Source: Lentisphaeria bacterium (GTDB lineage: Bacteria; Verrucomicrobiota; Lentisphaeria; Oligosphaerales; Oligosphaeraceae). From it: a stretch of DNA of 57,474 nucleotides. Below the pieces are notes generated by a model. That model ran no database searches. It was not told the origin of the DNA and saw only the letters and a list, made by a program, of their open reading frames with translations. The DNA lies in NCBI GenBank assembly GCA_024405215.1, contig JAKSPB010000020.1:1-57474 (forward strand), given 5' to 3'. Made by a program: the position numbers and the translations under genes. Positions 42,866 through 51,267 of this stretch are shown here, in pieces; within the stretch, counting starts at the first letter, position 1; every line of letters starts with the position of its first letter.

Positions 42866-44143
42866 ATGAAAGTCAGCGCGAATTTGTCCGACTGGTCGCA
42901 AGTCGTCTACTGCAAGCTGGAGAACCAGCAGATCGACTTCAAGGCCCCGCAGAACTGGAACACCATCGGTCGTGTGGGCCGGGCAAAGCTGGCGCGCCAT
43001 GCCATCGCCATGGCAAACACCCTGGGAGGTTATGTGGTGATTGGTGTCGGCGAGGATGCCAACGGCACTCCGAACCAGTATGTCGGCATGAGCGACGAGG
43101 AGGCCAGTTCCTTCGATCCCAGCACCGTGGGACAGTCCATCAGCTCTTTCGCCGATCCGCCGGTTTCCCTGGACATCGTCCGCCCGGTCCTGGATGGCCG
43201 CCGATATGTGGTGATGGTGATCTATCCCTTCCAGGACATGCCCCATGTGTGCAGTAACGGCTGTGAGAATGAACTTCAGCGCGGCGCCTTCTATGTCCGT
43301 ACGCCCGATGCCCGCAGCAAAGTCGCCGTCAAGGCATCGGAATTGCATTTGTTGATCCAGCGAAGCCTTCGCAACCAACGGCAGATGCTGGGGCGGATGC
43401 TACGGGGAATCCTCTATGAGGACCGCCAGGCCGAGACGCCGGAAATGGAGCTCCTTGCGCCGATGCTGGAGCACAGTCGGCAGCTGGCGTTGGAGAAGCT
43501 GGGAAAACGGCAGGTCCATTCCTTGCCGTTTTTTGAACTCGTCTGCCATCCCGTCAAGCTCTTCCGGGAACTGGGATTGAGCAATCTGCGCCGGGCGGTC
43601 GATGCCATCGAACAGCAGAATCTCTATGACGCCGGGACAATGACGACGGCCTTCCAAAGCGAGAGTTTCGCCACCAATGATTCCCTGTGCGGGATGTACT
43701 ACTGCCAAGGCAAGGCAGTCTCCTTGTGGGAACTCTACAAGAACGGATTCTTCCATGTCGCGGCTGTCGTGGATCCCGAACATCCTGAGTCCTTGGCGTT
43801 GAATGGCGGCAGGCTGGCGGATCTGGTCGTCTTTTCCATGCGTCTCCTGGGGCAGCTATATACAAACCTCGGCCATCCGGAGGCTCTGCTGGACATTGCC
43901 GTCCGCATTCCCAATTCCAATGGCGTGACGCTTGGGGGCGTGGCTGTTTCGGATTCTTCGCCGGCCGTCTGCCGGGTCATGGACATCGAGGTCAGCAAGC
44001 AGCGTTCCGCCGGCGACTTGGAGGGCGGTGCATCGGCGGAGACCGCCAAGCAGTTCTTTGCGGAAATCTGCGAGCTTTTCAATGCGCCGCAAAGCGCCGC
44101 GGAATTGGCGGAGATCAAGCTTTCTTTTCAAGAAGGGCGTTGA
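42866..44143 (+). CDS. AlbA_2 (Schlafen-like) domain protein
   Basis: 425 residues. The N-terminal about 150 residues match the AlbA_2/Schlafen AAA_4-type putative nucleic-acid-binding fold: E-x-x-x-x-DFK (ENQQIDFKAP) and LARHAIAMANTLGGYVVIGVGED. The remainder (about 170-425) has no assigned domain; it is globular with several well-spaced hydrophobic strands. Similar proteins are annotated as transcriptional regulators or helicase-associated factors. It has no clear Shine-Dalgarno and sits between the antiporter and a secreted polysaccharide lyase, 22 bases before the latter, so it could regulate the glycan genes; this is a guess. Confidence 0.72.
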   Translation: MKVSANLSDWSQVVYCKLENQQIDFKAPQNWNTIGRVGRAKLARHAIAMANTLGGYVVIGVGEDANGTPNQYVGMSDEEASSFDPSTVGQSISSFADPPVSLDIVRPVLDGRRYVVMVIYPFQDMPHVCSNGCENELQRGAFYVRTPDARSKVAVKASELHLLIQRSLRNQRQMLGRMLRGILYEDRQAETPEMELLAPMLEHSRQLALEKLGKRQVHSLPFFELVCHPVKLFRELGLSNLRRAVDAIEQQNLYDAGTMTTAFQSESFATNDSLCGMYYCQGKAVSLWELYKNGFFHVAAVVDPEHPESLALNGGRLADLVVFSMRLLGQLYTNLGHPEALLDIAVRIPNSNGVTLGGVAVSDSSPAVCRVMDIEVSKQRSAGDLEGGASAETAKQFFAEICELFNAPQSAAELAEIKLSFQEGR

Positions 44144-44165
44144 TGGAAACAAAGGAGGGAAAGGG

Positions 44166-46832
44166 ATGAGATACGTGTTTCTTCTGGCTTTTTTTCTGAC
44201 GGCTATGTTTGAAGCGCAGATTGTCGTTTCTTCCAAGGATGAGACGGATATCCTTGCAAAGCAGATTTCATGGATTTCCTCCCGGATGATGCAGACGGAG
44301 GATTATGTCTGCCTGAAGGATGGTCAGGAGAGCCAGGTGGATCTATTGGGCGCCGAACCTGACCTGGTTTGCGAGATTGCGGTCAAGGATTCCGGGCTGT
44401 ACATCGCGCAGGTAGTTACAGGCGTGGACGAGGCCACGGCGGCGCATCTGCAGACGGCGAAGACGAAGTTCGACTCCTTGTTCATGCGTCTTCAGTTTGA
44501 TGATGATGTGACGACACGACGGGTCGTTTTCGCTCCCTGGTGCAATCCGGCCGGGCAGTGGAACAGGCTGGGAATCTTTTCGCTGGACGGCGAGACGAAG
44601 CGGGTTCGGATGTGGCTCCCGCCTGGCGTCCGCCTGAAGTTGATCCAGTTTGCCAAATATTCCGCGCCGGCGGTTCCCGAGGCGGCCAAGTCATACGGGA
44701 TGCCAATCCGTCCGCCGCAGTGCCATCCTAGATTGTGGCTGACGGCGGAGCGGATTCCGGAAATCCGCGACAGGCTGGCAAAGGGCGAGAATGCCTTCCA
44801 ATGGGAGCGTTGCCGAAAGGAGGCGTTGCGGGAGTTCGCGTTCAATCCGCCGATCGGGCAGGAAATCTCCCATGACAGCAAGCTGGAGGTCAACGCACGC
44901 TGCAAGGCCTTCTATTATCTGATGACGGGCGATCGGGAAGTCGGCCGGAAGGCCGTGGATATGATGGATAAGTACATCTCCCAGGTCTCCTTCGGAAACC
45001 TTCTGGACATTACGCGGGAGATGGGACGAGCCATCTATGTCTGTTCCCATGTCTATGACTGGTGCTACGACCTGATGACGGACGAACAGCGCGCGCGCTT
45101 CCGGGAAAAGATGCTGGGCATCGCGCTTGAGATGGAGTGCGGTTGGCCGCCTTTCCGGCAGAGCGTCATCTTCGGGCACGGCAACGAGGCGCAGGTCCTC
45201 CGGGATCTGCTGGCCATGTCCATCGCGGTCTTTGACGAGGATCCCGAACCCTATCGCTTCTGTGCCTTCCAGATTCTGGAGCAGCTGGTTCCCATGCGGG
45301 CCTTCGAATATGACAGCCCCAGGCACAACCAGGGGACCAACTACGGTACCGCCCGCTTCCTTTGGGAGCTGCAGGCCGCGTTGATGTTCCGTGGAATGCT
45401 GGGGCGCGATGTCTTCCAGGACAACATGAAGAACCTCTATCTCTATTGGTTCTATTCCCGGCGTCCCGACGAGACGCTCTTCACTTGCGGCGACAATTAC
45501 TATGTCTATACCCGCCCCTGGAAGTACGACTATGCCTTCACGCTGCTCAACGTGGCGTACGCCCGGAATCCCTATTATCGCGCGGATATGCTTCGCTATG
45601 ACCTGACGAAGTACTCCGACGCCGTCGACTTCCTGCTCTGGAACGATCCGGAATTGGAGGCGCGCCCGTTGTCGGACTTGCCTTTGACGCTGGACTACGG
45701 TCCCGTTTTCGGCGGCATGGCCACGCGCACGGGATGGAATTTCTCCGAGGATTCCGGCGATGTTGTGGCGCAGATCGTGGGCGGCGGCTTCAATGTGGGA
45801 GGACATCAGCAGGCCGATGCGGGATCCTTCCAGATCTTCTGCCACGGCGAGCTGGTCAGCGACCTGGCGCAGTATCGCTTCTACGGTGTCCCCTACGACT
45901 GGAACTACGCCAAGCGTTCCATTTCCAAATCCATGTTGCTGGTGGAGAAGCCGGGAGAGAAATTCGGCTTGGCTGCGGTCAACGACGGTGGCACTCGCTT
46001 CCTGCGGGGAGAATATGGTCCCTTGCCGGAGGACCTGAAGGCGCAGAAGGAATGCCGCTATGGCACTGTGCTCTATTCCGTTTTCGGTCCATCCCCGAGT
46101 GAGCCGGATTTCAGCTGCTTCGCTGCGGATCTGGCCGAGGCTTACGGCGAGAAGGTGCAATCATACGTCCGGCGATTCCATTTCCTTGACTTGAAGGACG
46201 GCGTCCATCCCGCCATGGTGGTTGTGCTGGACGATTTGGAGACGAGCCAGCCGGAGTATAAGCGCCATTGGCAGCTGAACACCCGGGCGGTGCCGACCGT
46301 GACGGAAAAGGGAGTCCATCTGGAGATGGCCAACGGCAAGAGCTCTCTGGAGATGGAGATGCTGACGCCGTCGGATTGCGAAGTCATGGTGCTTTCCGGG
46401 CAGGATACGCTGACGGTGGATGGCCAGCAGTTCCTGGCACCGTACGATACGCCGGATGACCTGGGGCACCGGATCCAGTTCACTCCGAAGTCGGAGAGCC
46501 GTCATACGGTCTTTCTTGCCGTCATGCAGGTCGGGGAGGGCGTTCCCGAACCGCTGCCATACGTGTGCCGGGAAATGCCGGAAGGCTATGCGCTCTTCGT
46601 GAAAGACCGCCTGCTGGTCATGCCGAAGGGGAATGGCTTCTTCCTGAAGGACTTCACTTTGGAGATTCCGGAAGGAACGGAGAAGTGCAATGCCTGTCTC
46701 TCCGGATTGGCCGCCGGCAAATGGGAGGTGGTTTCTCCGGATGGCACCGTATCCGTCCTGACGGTCTCTGCCGGCAAGAACGCCGCTTTCCTTTCCATGA
46801 CTCCCGGAATCTGGAAGGCGCGAAAGAAGTAG
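44166..46832 (+). CDS. Secreted heparinase II/III-like polysaccharide lyase
   Basis: 888 residues from the ATG at 44166, preceded by AGGAGG. A signal peptide is visible (MRYVFLLAFFLTAMFEAQ). An N-terminal beta domain (about 20-175) leads to an alpha/alpha toroid (about 180-520; RLWLTAERIPEIRDRL start, YYLMTG, IYVCSHVYDWCYDLM), then a beta-sandwich heparinase II/III domain (about 530-800) with GGGFNVGGHQQADAGSFQIF, whose His matches the conserved catalytic region of PF07940. The likely substrate is an acidic polysaccharide such as host glycosaminoglycan or an algal uronide; it is not specified by the sequence. Confidence 0.87.
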   Translation: MRYVFLLAFFLTAMFEAQIVVSSKDETDILAKQISWISSRMMQTEDYVCLKDGQESQVDLLGAEPDLVCEIAVKDSGLYIAQVVTGVDEATAAHLQTAKTKFDSLFMRLQFDDDVTTRRVVFAPWCNPAGQWNRLGIFSLDGETKRVRMWLPPGVRLKLIQFAKYSAPAVPEAAKSYGMPIRPPQCHPRLWLTAERIPEIRDRLAKGENAFQWERCRKEALREFAFNPPIGQEISHDSKLEVNARCKAFYYLMTGDREVGRKAVDMMDKYISQVSFGNLLDITREMGRAIYVCSHVYDWCYDLMTDEQRARFREKMLGIALEMECGWPPFRQSVIFGHGNEAQVLRDLLAMSIAVFDEDPEPYRFCAFQILEQLVPMRAFEYDSPRHNQGTNYGTARFLWELQAALMFRGMLGRDVFQDNMKNLYLYWFYSRRPDETLFTCGDNYYVYTRPWKYDYAFTLLNVAYARNPYYRADMLRYDLTKYSDAVDFLLWNDPELEARPLSDLPLTLDYGPVFGGMATRTGWNFSEDSGDVVAQIVGGGFNVGGHQQADAGSFQIFCHGELVSDLAQYRFYGVPYDWNYAKRSISKSMLLVEKPGEKFGLAAVNDGGTRFLRGEYGPLPEDLKAQKECRYGTVLYSVFGPSPSEPDFSCFAADLAEAYGEKVQSYVRRFHFLDLKDGVHPAMVVVLDDLETSQPEYKRHWQLNTRAVPTVTEKGVHLEMANGKSSLEMEMLTPSDCEVMVLSGQDTLTVDGQQFLAPYDTPDDLGHRIQFTPKSESRHTVFLAVMQVGEGVPEPLPYVCREMPEGYALFVKDRLLVMPKGNGFFLKDFTLEIPEGTEKCNACLSGLAAGKWEVVSPDGTVSVLTVSAGKNAAFLSMTPGIWKARKK

Positions 46833-46991
46833 AGATTCCAAAGGAAGCTGTAATACTGCGCAATTCGGAATTGACGATACGGGCTTGTCCTGTGCCCGAG
46901 GCGTCAAGCTTCGGGAAATGTCTAGTCTGAATACACAGGAAACATAAGTATTGAATTCCCATTCAAATCCTTTTTCAGGAGATCGGCTTGC
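46833..46991. other. Intergenic spacer holding family-2 repeat copy B
   Basis: It contains the second hairpin repeat copy and provides the CAGGAG ribosome site of the next gene from within the repeat end. No gene is seen. Confidence 0.5.
46871..46979. repeat. Dispersed hairpin repeat, family 2, copy B
   Basis: Homologous to copy A at 9425-9532. The stem is CCCGAGGC (46895-46902) / GCTTCGGG (46908-46915) with a 5-base GTCAA loop; one pair has become G-T, so the fold is retained despite a base change. The right end TTTTTCAGG merges into the Shine-Dalgarno of the gene at 46992. Confidence 0.75.
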
Positions 46992-48521
46992 ATGAGTAGA
47001 TTTCTCCTTCTGATGTTGAGTTTGTGTATGGTGGCCTGGGCGGATGCGTCCAGAATTGCCGTGGGACGAGGGACGCCGGAAATGGACGGCGCGTTGACGG
47101 ATGACGGCTGGAAGAACGCCATTGCCGCAGGGCCTTTCCTGGTGGATCAGCAGAATGCCTTCGCCACGCAGCAGACGGATGTGCGCTTCCTTTGGGATGA
47201 CGAGAAGTTCTATGTCGCGTTTCAATGTTATGAGGATGTCCTGAATCCCCGTCAGAACAAGCTTCATGCTTTTCGCAATGCCTTCGCCAAGCCTGACGAC
47301 GACAGTGTTTACAGCGAAGACATGGTGGAAGTGCTGTTGGGCAATTCCGAAACGGATTGCCTGTATGATGTCATTGCGGCTGCCTCCGGAGTGGTCTGCG
47401 ACTGCGTGAGCAAGCTGTCGGGAACGGAATATTGGCAGCAGCGCGACAAGACATGGCAATCCGGCGCACAGGTCGCCATCGGCGTGGACAATCGCGAGGC
47501 GGGGGCGCATTGGGTTGCCGAGATGGCGATTCCCTGGCAGGCCATTGGCGGTGTGCCGCGCATGGGGGAGAGCCGGAAGTTTCTGGTTCATCGTCGCGAA
47601 GCCGCTTCCAAGGAGCGCAGTTCCTTGCAGCGCGTGGAAAATGGCATTCATCTTCCACAGAATCTGGGAGAACTTTGTTTCGTGGAGAAGGTGGCCGGCA
47701 TGGGCGTTTCTTCGGTGCCGGCATTCCGTCCTGGAGAGAATGCCGTCGGTTTGTCCTGCATGGGGGGATCCGAAGCCGTTTCTCTTTCCTGCACGGTGCA
47801 ATTCGGGGCGGAGAAGCAGGAGTTCCGGCAGACATTGGCGGCGGAGGCGCTTTCCGGCAAACTGCCCTTCCGCTTGGATCGCAGCGGCAATTTCTCCTTT
47901 GGCTGGCGGGCTGCAGATGCGGCAGGCCGGGAAATCTATCATTCACCGGAATATTTTTTTTCCGTTCAGGCAAATCTGCTGAGCGTGAAATTGGAGGAGG
48001 CAAGCCTTTGGGTCAACGGCAATCCCGTGTCGGGGAGCGTGCCGTTGCAATCGGGGAAAAATCTCCTGAAGGTTCTGGCGGGAGAAAAGGCCAGCCTTTC
48101 CTTGGCGGTAGGAGACTGGACGCTTCCCTATCCGGATGGCTGGCAACGGGATGCGAATGGCGTGGATTCGTTGGCGGTGCTTTCCGGACAGTCCGTTCTC
48201 TGGCCGAATTGGAAACTGGACGGCATCTGGATGACGCGCAATGGCCTGCAGCAGATTCTCTTTGTCCCTCAGGGAATCCCGAATGAGACGGTGGACGACT
48301 GGACCATGTATTGGGAGCTGCCGGAAGGCATGACGCTGGTGGGGGCTTCCGGATACTACAAGCTCTATGAGGTGACGGTGTCGGAATGCGGAGTGGTTTT
48401 CCACGAGGGCAGGAGATACACGCGCTATGCTGTCGGCGTGGTGACGCGCGGGCCGAACGGCGAGCGGAAGGGGCTGCCCTATCGTGAAAAGTCCGTAGCC
48501 ATGAGACCATCGCCTGTGTGA
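46992..48521 (+). CDS. Secreted CBM9-like protein, N-terminal portion of a frameshifted gene
   Basis: 509 residues as read; CAGGAG lies 12 bases upstream. Signal peptide MSRFLLLMLSLCMVAWADA. Residues about 20-220 match the CBM9-like/DOMON-type carbohydrate-binding domain (GTPEMDGALTDDGWKNA, FLWDDEKFYVAFQCYED, AEMAIPWQAIGG). A second beta-rich part follows to about 495. The last 12 or so residues read as non-family sequence because of a probable one-base loss near 48487-48490; the real protein continues in the next frame (48518-49837). A combined reading would give about 948 residues. Confidence 0.8.
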   Translation: MSRFLLLMLSLCMVAWADASRIAVGRGTPEMDGALTDDGWKNAIAAGPFLVDQQNAFATQQTDVRFLWDDEKFYVAFQCYEDVLNPRQNKLHAFRNAFAKPDDDSVYSEDMVEVLLGNSETDCLYDVIAAASGVVCDCVSKLSGTEYWQQRDKTWQSGAQVAIGVDNREAGAHWVAEMAIPWQAIGGVPRMGESRKFLVHRREAASKERSSLQRVENGIHLPQNLGELCFVEKVAGMGVSSVPAFRPGENAVGLSCMGGSEAVSLSCTVQFGAEKQEFRQTLAAEALSGKLPFRLDRSGNFSFGWRAADAAGREIYHSPEYFFSVQANLLSVKLEEASLWVNGNPVSGSVPLQSGKNLLKVLAGEKASLSLAVGDWTLPYPDGWQRDANGVDSLAVLSGQSVLWPNWKLDGIWMTRNGLQQILFVPQGIPNETVDDWTMYWELPEGMTLVGASGYYKLYEVTVSECGVVFHEGRRYTRYAVGVVTRGPNGERKGLPYREKSVAMRPSPV

Positions 48522-49837
48522 TTCATGTGGACCGGGAGGTGGCGTATGACGAGGCGCTTGTCTTCTACTACATGGGAAGCGCTGCCGCCCATGCGGTCGA
48601 GGTGCCCAATTGCTTTACTGCGCACATCCTGCCCGAAGCGAGTGGCGAACGGCCCGTTCAGCTGATTTCCCAGATGTGGCCTGGGTGGCTGCATTCCTTG
48701 GACGAGGCGGAATTGCAGCGGAAGCTCATGGAGGCCATGGCCGCCTGCGGAGTGACGGAGATTGCCGTCAAGCGAAAGGACGCCGGATTGGACAATTTCG
48801 CCCTGCTGGATTTCAATAGCTGGAATTTCAGCCTTGTGGAGTACGTCAAGGACCACCCGGAGGAGGCGGCAATTGATTTCCAGGGGACGCATTATGACGA
48901 CATGATTTGCTCTATGCGGATTCTGGAAAATCCCGAAGTGGAGGAGTTTCTGCGGCGGACATTGAGGAATTGGTACGAAAAGAACCAGTGTCCCACGCAT
49001 GTTGTCTTCGATTACGAATGGCATGTCCGCGACAGCTTCTTTTCCTGCTACTGCCCTCGGTGCGTGGCGGATTTCGCGCGTTTTGCCGGCGTGGAGGCGG
49101 AGGACTTGACGTCTCAAAGGATCAACGAGGAATTCCTGCCACGATGGACGGAATATTGCAACCATCGGGTGGCGGAGCTCTGCGCCTTGTTCGGCAAATT
49201 GATCCACGAGGAACTGCCGGATGTGCGCTTCTCGGTCTATTCCGGATATCAGAGCGAGCGGACGAAGCTCATCTACGGCATTGACTGGACGCTGCTGGAC
49301 GGCAAGGTGGATTTCATGATGTGCGGATATGGCCGGAATGAAAAGGATCTTCACGCCACGCAGGAGGCCAGCAGGGTTTCCCGGCTGGTGACTGGCGAAT
49401 TGGTTTTGCCGGACGATATTTCCCAGAATACCGCCCCCGGATGGATCCAGAAGGCCACGCTTCTGCGGCGCTGCTGCGATGCCACGGGCGGATACCTTGT
49501 TTTCGCATACGCGTCGTTGGATGGCCGTTCCTTCCTCGCCATGGCGGAGGTCTCCCGTATTCTTCGGCGCTTTGAGCCGTTCTTCATGACCGGACGGCGG
49601 CGCCCGGAGGCATTGACAGTCAGCGGCCTGGGCGCGGAAGAGTATGAGGTGCTGGACGACGCCACCGGAAATTCTCTGGTGGCACTGATGAACGGAAAGA
49701 AGGAGAACCGCGACTTCGTCTTTGAAATTCCGATTCCCGAGGGAAAGAAACTATATGATGCCAATGGCAATGTCGTGGCTTGCCCGGTGAAAGGCGTTCT
49801 GCCAGCCGACGGCATTGCCATCTACGTAGTCCGATAG
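48518..49837 (+). CDS. Glycosidase-like barrel, C-terminal portion of the same frameshifted gene
   Basis: 439 residues if started at the GTG at 48518, which overlaps the previous stop; no ribosome site precedes it. In this frame the reading is open back to 48488, and the extra residues (RSHETIACVIHVDREVAYDEALV) have a beta-strand pattern like the neighbouring family sequence, supporting fusion with the upstream frame. The barrel has THVVFDYEWHVRDSFFSCYCPRC with acidic residues, and LDGKVDFMMCGYGRNEKD. Function is probably carbohydrate-active, in the same secreted polypeptide as the CBM9 part. Confidence 0.72.
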   Translation: MIHVDREVAYDEALVFYYMGSAAAHAVEVPNCFTAHILPEASGERPVQLISQMWPGWLHSLDEAELQRKLMEAMAACGVTEIAVKRKDAGLDNFALLDFNSWNFSLVEYVKDHPEEAAIDFQGTHYDDMICSMRILENPEVEEFLRRTLRNWYEKNQCPTHVVFDYEWHVRDSFFSCYCPRCVADFARFAGVEAEDLTSQRINEEFLPRWTEYCNHRVAELCALFGKLIHEELPDVRFSVYSGYQSERTKLIYGIDWTLLDGKVDFMMCGYGRNEKDLHATQEASRVSRLVTGELVLPDDISQNTAPGWIQKATLLRRCCDATGGYLVFAYASLDGRSFLAMAEVSRILRRFEPFFMTGRRRPEALTVSGLGAEEYEVLDDATGNSLVALMNGKKENRDFVFEIPIPEGKKLYDANGNVVACPVKGVLPADGIAIYVVR

Positions 49838-50042
49838 ATTCGACTGTGTTTGTCAAGTTTTGTATATTAGAAAAACCTGACTTTTTTTGCAGAACTTGAC
49901 AAACACAATCTGAGGGCGATCTTCATCTCTCCTCCATCGCGCCTGGCGACCTCCTTCCAGTTGATATTTGCGGCATGAAAAGAGGGAAGCAACAATACAC
50001 CGGCGAACAGCGCCAGAATGAATTTTGCAAAATGTCGTGTCA
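49838..50042. other. Intergenic region with a long perfect inverted repeat
   Basis: TGTGTTTGTCAAGTT (49845-49859) and its exact reverse complement AACTTGACAAACACA (49893-49907) lie between the convergent CBM9-glycosidase and paralogue-array genes, with a 33-base centre containing CTTTTTTT. It may be a bidirectional terminator or a small element. Confidence 0.6.
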
Positions 50043-50043
50043 T
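49867..50043 (-). CDS. Small signal-peptide frame, probable remnant of the paralogue array
   Basis: 58 residues from the ATG at 50043. It starts MTRHFAKFILALFAGVLLLPSFHA, a clear signal peptide, and its position after a shared hairpin repeat resembles the start of a further array member. Its last 13 or so residues are read from the inverted repeat at 49845-49907, so the gene is probably truncated. No function is suggested. Confidence 0.35.
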   Translation of the reverse strand: MTRHFAKFILALFAGVLLLPSFHAANINWKEVARRDGGEMKIALRLCLSSSAKKVRFF

Positions 50044-50068
50044 GGATTGTTTCGGGTAGTTGAGCCTC

Positions 50069-50096
50069 CCCGGACAGGCGCGGATGCCTGTCCGGG
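50069..50096. repeat. Array hairpin, copy 1 (perfect 11-base-pair stem)
   Basis: CCCGGACAGGC (50069-50079) and GCCTGTCCGGG (50086-50096) with a GCGGAT loop. The same hairpin, with one or two changes in the left arm, follows each paralogue stop on the minus strand: 51198-51225 and 52341-52368. It lies 20 to 43 bases after the stop codons. Confidence 0.8.
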
Positions 50097-50115
50097 AAGA
50101 ACGGGACTGCATTGA

Positions 50116-51162
50116 CTATAAGGCCTCGCCTGAGCCTTTTTTCTTATTTTGCCGTTTGCCTTTCTGAAGTTCGGGATGAGGTCTCCCGTCGCATTCCAGG
50201 TTGGTGTCGTTCTCCACGGGATTGAAGTATGTAGTAACACCGCCTACAATCCCCATTGTTTCCGGGTATTGGCCATCAATGGCAAATCTTCCGTAGATCT
50301 TGCTGTAGTGTGCGCTGACGAGAGTTCCGTTGGCGTCAACCTTCGTGCGGGTGCGCAGAATCAGGCCCTGGTCCTCGGCAAGCTGCTCCTCGGACACAAC
50401 ACGCCAGAATCCTTCCTCGGGATCTCTTTCTCTCGTTTTGGAGAAGACAAACTCCTTCAGGTACTGTGCCTCCTCGTCCGCCCGGTAGGGACTCTTCAAC
50501 TGGGAAGGTTCATAGTATGGGCAGATGTAGGCCCCGTCAAGCGCGTTGGGAAAAGTCATGGTCATCGTCTTGATCTTTCGCTGTTCATCTTCGTCCCATT
50601 CGAACTTCACGTAGAAGTCCGCCACCTCGCCATCACCGTACGGCTTCACGAAATCCCCATATTCCAAGTCATAGCCAAACTCCTTTCCGATTTCCGGAAC
50701 ATGCATGAAAACACGCCAGAACACCACCATGGGCACCGGATTCCGGATCTCCTTCAGGACACAGGTAAGATGCTTTCCGTACGGATGCCATTTTCCCCAT
50801 TTCACATGGATGTCGCCACCCATTTTCTTAAAGCACTTCTCTACTCTTGTCTCATAACAGCCTTCTTTTTTGACCACAACATCAGCGTCTAAATAGTCGC
50901 ATCGTCCGACCAGCTCCGCATAGCCGTTGCCATCCGTCAGTTTTTCCACATTGTTGACCAGTCCCCAGTTGTATTGCCGATAGGTGGCCAGGGTCAAGGC
51001 GTTCTCCACTGGCTTGCCGTCTGCATCCACCACAGTCACACAGATCTTCGCCTCCGCGCCGAAGAGATAAAAGAGCAGGCCGTATGCCTCCGCCTTCATG
51101 GAAACAAAGAGCAGAGCACAGCAGAGCGTGAGAAGTGTATTTTTTGCCAGATGATCGGTCAT
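50116..51162 (-). CDS. Secreted paralogue P1 with Ig-like domain (mosaic)
   Basis: 348 residues from the ATG at 51162, chosen because AGGGA lies upstream and the signal peptide starts there (MTDHLAKNTLLTLCCALLFVSMKAEA). A Big-like/Ig-like domain follows (about 35-85, CVTVVDADGKPVENALTLATYRQ). The rest has no named domain and contains conserved Trp, Pro and acidic residues. A 281-base stretch (50618-50898) is identical to P2 (51761-52041), while the sequence 50963-51069 is identical to P3, and the C-terminal half resembles P3 at protein level. P1 therefore looks like a recombinant of its neighbours. Confidence 0.8.
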   Translation of the reverse strand: MTDHLAKNTLLTLCCALLFVSMKAEAYGLLFYLFGAEAKICVTVVDADGKPVENALTLATYRQYNWGLVNNVEKLTDGNGYAELVGRCDYLDADVVVKKEGCYETRVEKCFKKMGGDIHVKWGKWHPYGKHLTCVLKEIRNPVPMVVFWRVFMHVPEIGKEFGYDLEYGDFVKPYGDGEVADFYVKFEWDEDEQRKIKTMTMTFPNALDGAYICPYYEPSQLKSPYRADEEAQYLKEFVFSKTRERDPEEGFWRVVSEEQLAEDQGLILRTRTKVDANGTLVSAHYSKIYGRFAIDGQYPETMGIVGGVTTYFNPVENDTNLECDGRPHPELQKGKRQNKKKGSGEAL

Positions 51163-51197
51163 GTTTTTCCCTGACGATTGATCGGATGCCCTCTTTC

Positions 51198-51225
51198 CCC
51201 TGACAGGTGCGGATGCCTGTCCGGG
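51198..51225. repeat. Array hairpin, copy 2
   Basis: CCCTGACAGGT (51198-51208) and GCCTGTCCGGG (51215-51225), a stem with one mismatch and one wobble compared with the perfect copy 1. It lies between P2 and P1 on the minus strand. Confidence 0.75.
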
Positions 51226-51267
51226 AAGGCGGGACTGCACGCCTTTTATCAATGGGATGCGTCGTAA

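Noticed and set aside
48486-48491. Programmed -1 frameshift site in GAAAAG
   Set aside because: The heptamer does not fit X XXY YYZ and no downstream stimulatory structure is evident; an indel in the A-run is simpler.
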